NCBI GenBank assembly: GCA_020047775.1
Contig: JAIFNK010000227.1
Location: 1 to 7,727, forward strand
Origin: Akkermansia sp.
GTDB taxonomy: Bacteria > Verrucomicrobiota > Verrucomicrobiia > Verrucomicrobiales > Akkermansiaceae
DNA: 7,727 bases
Direction of reading: 5' to 3'
Part shown: positions 7,056 through 7,727 of the stretch, piece after piece
Numbering within the stretch: the first letter of the stretch is position 1
Layout: each line of letters opens with the position of its first letter
Notes under the pieces: model-generated
Seen by the model: only the letters and a program-made list of their open reading frames with translations
Database searches by the model: none
What the model was told of the DNA's origin: nothing
Translations under genes and position numbers: made by a program

Positions 7056-7127
7056 GTCCCCGTAGTTCAATGGATAGAACGATGGTTTCCTAAACTGTAG
7101 ATTCGTGTTCGATTCACGACGGGGACA
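7056..7127 (+). tRNA. tRNA-Arg (anticodon CCT)
   Basis: A complete cloverleaf can be drawn. The acceptor stem GTCCCCG (7056-7062) pairs perfectly with CGGGGAC (7120-7126), with discriminator A at 7127. The D stem is GTTC/GAAC (7065-7068/7077-7080). The anticodon stem is 7082-7086/7094-7098 with two G-U pairs, and the loop TTCCTAA carries anticodon CCT at 7089-7091. The T stem TCGTG/CACGA (7103-7107/7115-7119) closes the loop TTCGATT. CCA is not encoded. The tRNA reads AGG, a rare codon in GC-rich genomes. It lies 69 bp after the ClC gene on the same strand; its 3' end faces element-like DNA. Confidence 0.95.
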
Positions 7128-7138
7128 TTTGGATAAAA

Positions 7139-7153
7139 TGCTTAAAATAAGCA
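7139..7153 (+). terminator. small hairpin just after the tRNA, weak terminator candidate
   Basis: TGCTTA (7139-7144) and TAAGCA (7148-7153) form a perfect 6-bp stem with an AAA loop, 11 bases after the tRNA end. It is AT-rich and followed only by ATTTGTG rather than a proper T-tract, so termination is uncertain. The position after a single tRNA gene is the main support. Confidence 0.25.
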
Positions 7154-7187
7154 ATTTGTGATGATTTCTGAAAGTTGGCGGATAGGC

Positions 7188-7227
7188 CAAAAACGCTGAA
7201 AGGAGCACAAAAACGCACTGAAAAACG
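7188..7227. repeat. two 20-bp-spaced direct repeats downstream of the tRNA
   Basis: CAAAAACGC occurs at 7188-7196 and again at 7208-7216, each followed by a TGAAA (with two extra bases in the second copy). They sit in the AT-richer gene-free stretch 7128-7261, between the tRNA and the methylase remnant. They could be binding sites of an integrase or regulator, or chance; there are only two copies. Confidence 0.35.
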
Positions 7228-7261
7228 GGAAGTAATCGGGAAGCGAAATTTTTGCCGGTTG

Positions 7262-7576
7262 TCACCTACCCCGCACCCGGCCGCGCATGCGATGGACGAA
7301 AAGCCTGATTGGGGATAGCTGGGTGTCGCCCTTGAACACCGTGGCGATGGAGGCGAGCAGCAGACTGCGGAGTTCATAGACGTTGCCCTTTTTCCCGCCA
7401 TCCGGCGCGAGGGCGATGACGTGCGGGAGGTTCTTCTGCCACCACTTGGCCAAGGTCTTGTGGAAGCCGGCATGGGCGGAGGCGAGCGCGGGGTCCGACT
7501 GGACGATGGCGGCGAGGTCGCGGCGGTGGGTGATGTGCGGAGCGAAATCACAATAATTTTCAACCGCGAATGAACG
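7262..7576 (-). pseudogene. remnant resembling the C-terminal part of an HsdM-type N6-adenine DNA methylase
   Basis: On the minus strand a frame is open from 7576 down to a stop at 7262. It reads VENYCDFAPHITHRR, then DLAAIVQSDPALASAHAGFH, then KTLAKWWQKNLPHVIALAP, then KKGNVYELRSLLLASIATVF. From memory this resembles the late part of type I restriction-modification M subunits and related N-6 DNA methylases, where a WWQ..LP..ALAP segment is followed by a helix and a longer tail (GWGPELIP, LQSQFPEVLAE). Here that tail is missing: after FKGDTQLSP the frame ends in an arginine-rich run and a stop. There is no ATG or GTG before the recognisable part. The frame meets the tandem repeat at about 7560-7576, where a TAG closes it. 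Both ends therefore look broken. A TTG at 7453 could start only the last 63 codons. Confidence 0.5.
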
Positions 7577-7727
7577 CTAATGAACGCGAATGAACGCGAA
7601 TGAACGCGAATGAACGCGAATGAACGCGAATGAACGCGAATGAACGCGAATGAACGCGAATGAACGCTAATGAACGCTAATGGACGCTAATGGACGCTAA
7701 TGGACGCTAATGGACGCTAATGGAAGA
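7565..7727. repeat. 10-bp tandem repeat array, continuing past the window edge
   Basis: Fifteen uninterrupted full decamers run from 7571 to 7720, with partial units at both sides. They fall in ordered blocks: one TGAACGCTAA, eight TGAACGCGAA (7581-7660), two TGAACGCTAA (7661-7680) and four TGGACGCTAA (7681-7720), ending TGGAAGA. There are no spacers, so it is not CRISPR. The 10-bp period is near one helical turn. On the minus strand the G-type units have no stop codon in any frame, while the T-type units bring TAG. The block order suggests growth by local duplication of variants. The true length is unknown because the window ends here. Confidence 0.95.

Noticed and set aside
5855..7093. A 412-codon plus-strand frame overlapping the ClC gene
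   Set aside because: Arginine/proline/histidine-rich product, a frame-shifted shadow of the transporter.
5613..7265. A 550-codon open frame on the minus strand
   Set aside because: It is antisense to the ClC gene and the end of the caspase gene, crosses the tRNA, and its product is an unnatural G/E/A/D-rich string without domains. It is a GC-rich shadow of the plus-strand codons.
7114..7563. 149-codon minus-strand frame covering the methylase remnant
   Set aside because: Ser/Pro/Arg-rich product. The alternative frame (7262-7576) has the natural-looking protein sequence.
7565..7727. CRISPR array
   Set aside because: Units are 10 bp and directly adjacent, with no spacers, and no cas gene is present.

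Overview
The window is a GC-rich stretch of bacterial chromosome with strong G/C third-position bias. Two things suggest Verrucomicrobiota (Luteolibacter/Haloferula/Akkermansiaceae-like): many secreted or lipoprotein products, and a small-protein plus nucleotidyltransferase pair of a kind I associate with that phylum. This placement is a judgement from protein flavour, not a proof.

Layout. Bases 1-143 hold no convincing gene apart from a possible six-codon start of a divergent gene at the left edge. Next is a pabB-type aminodeoxychorismate synthase component I (144-1397, +) for folate synthesis. It is followed by a compact two-gene module (1467-2182, +): a 75-residue basic/acidic small protein overlapping a minimal nucleotidyltransferase of the AbiEii/MNT kind, ending at a hairpin plus T-tract. 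This module has the architecture of a toxin-antitoxin-like pair. Convergent to it is a minus-strand cluster: an exported NlpC/P60-type cysteine peptidase (probable GTG start at 4262), a possible 35-codon ORF, and an exported alpha/beta hydrolase (2321-3316) whose start codon overlaps the stop of that ORF as ATGA.

Divergent from the NlpC/P60 gene is a two-gene plus-strand operon. A secreted caspase-like protein with C-terminal TPRs (4366-5760) overlaps by ATGA with a ClC-type anion transporter (5757-6986) whose motifs resemble the fluoride-exporting CLC-F clade. The ~100-bp divergent intergenic region carries a perfect 10-bp inverted repeat. Each arm contains an outward-facing TTGAC, almost equidistant from the two start codons, so joint control of the two transcription units is plausible.

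The right end looks like a mobile-element scar. An intact tRNA-Arg(CCT) (7056-7127) is followed by an AT-richer 134-bp stretch with short direct repeats. Then comes a start-less, C-terminally damaged remnant (7262-7576, -) resembling the end of a HsdM-type DNA methylase. Its 5' side is cut off by a 10-bp tandem repeat array of at least 15 units that runs to the window edge.
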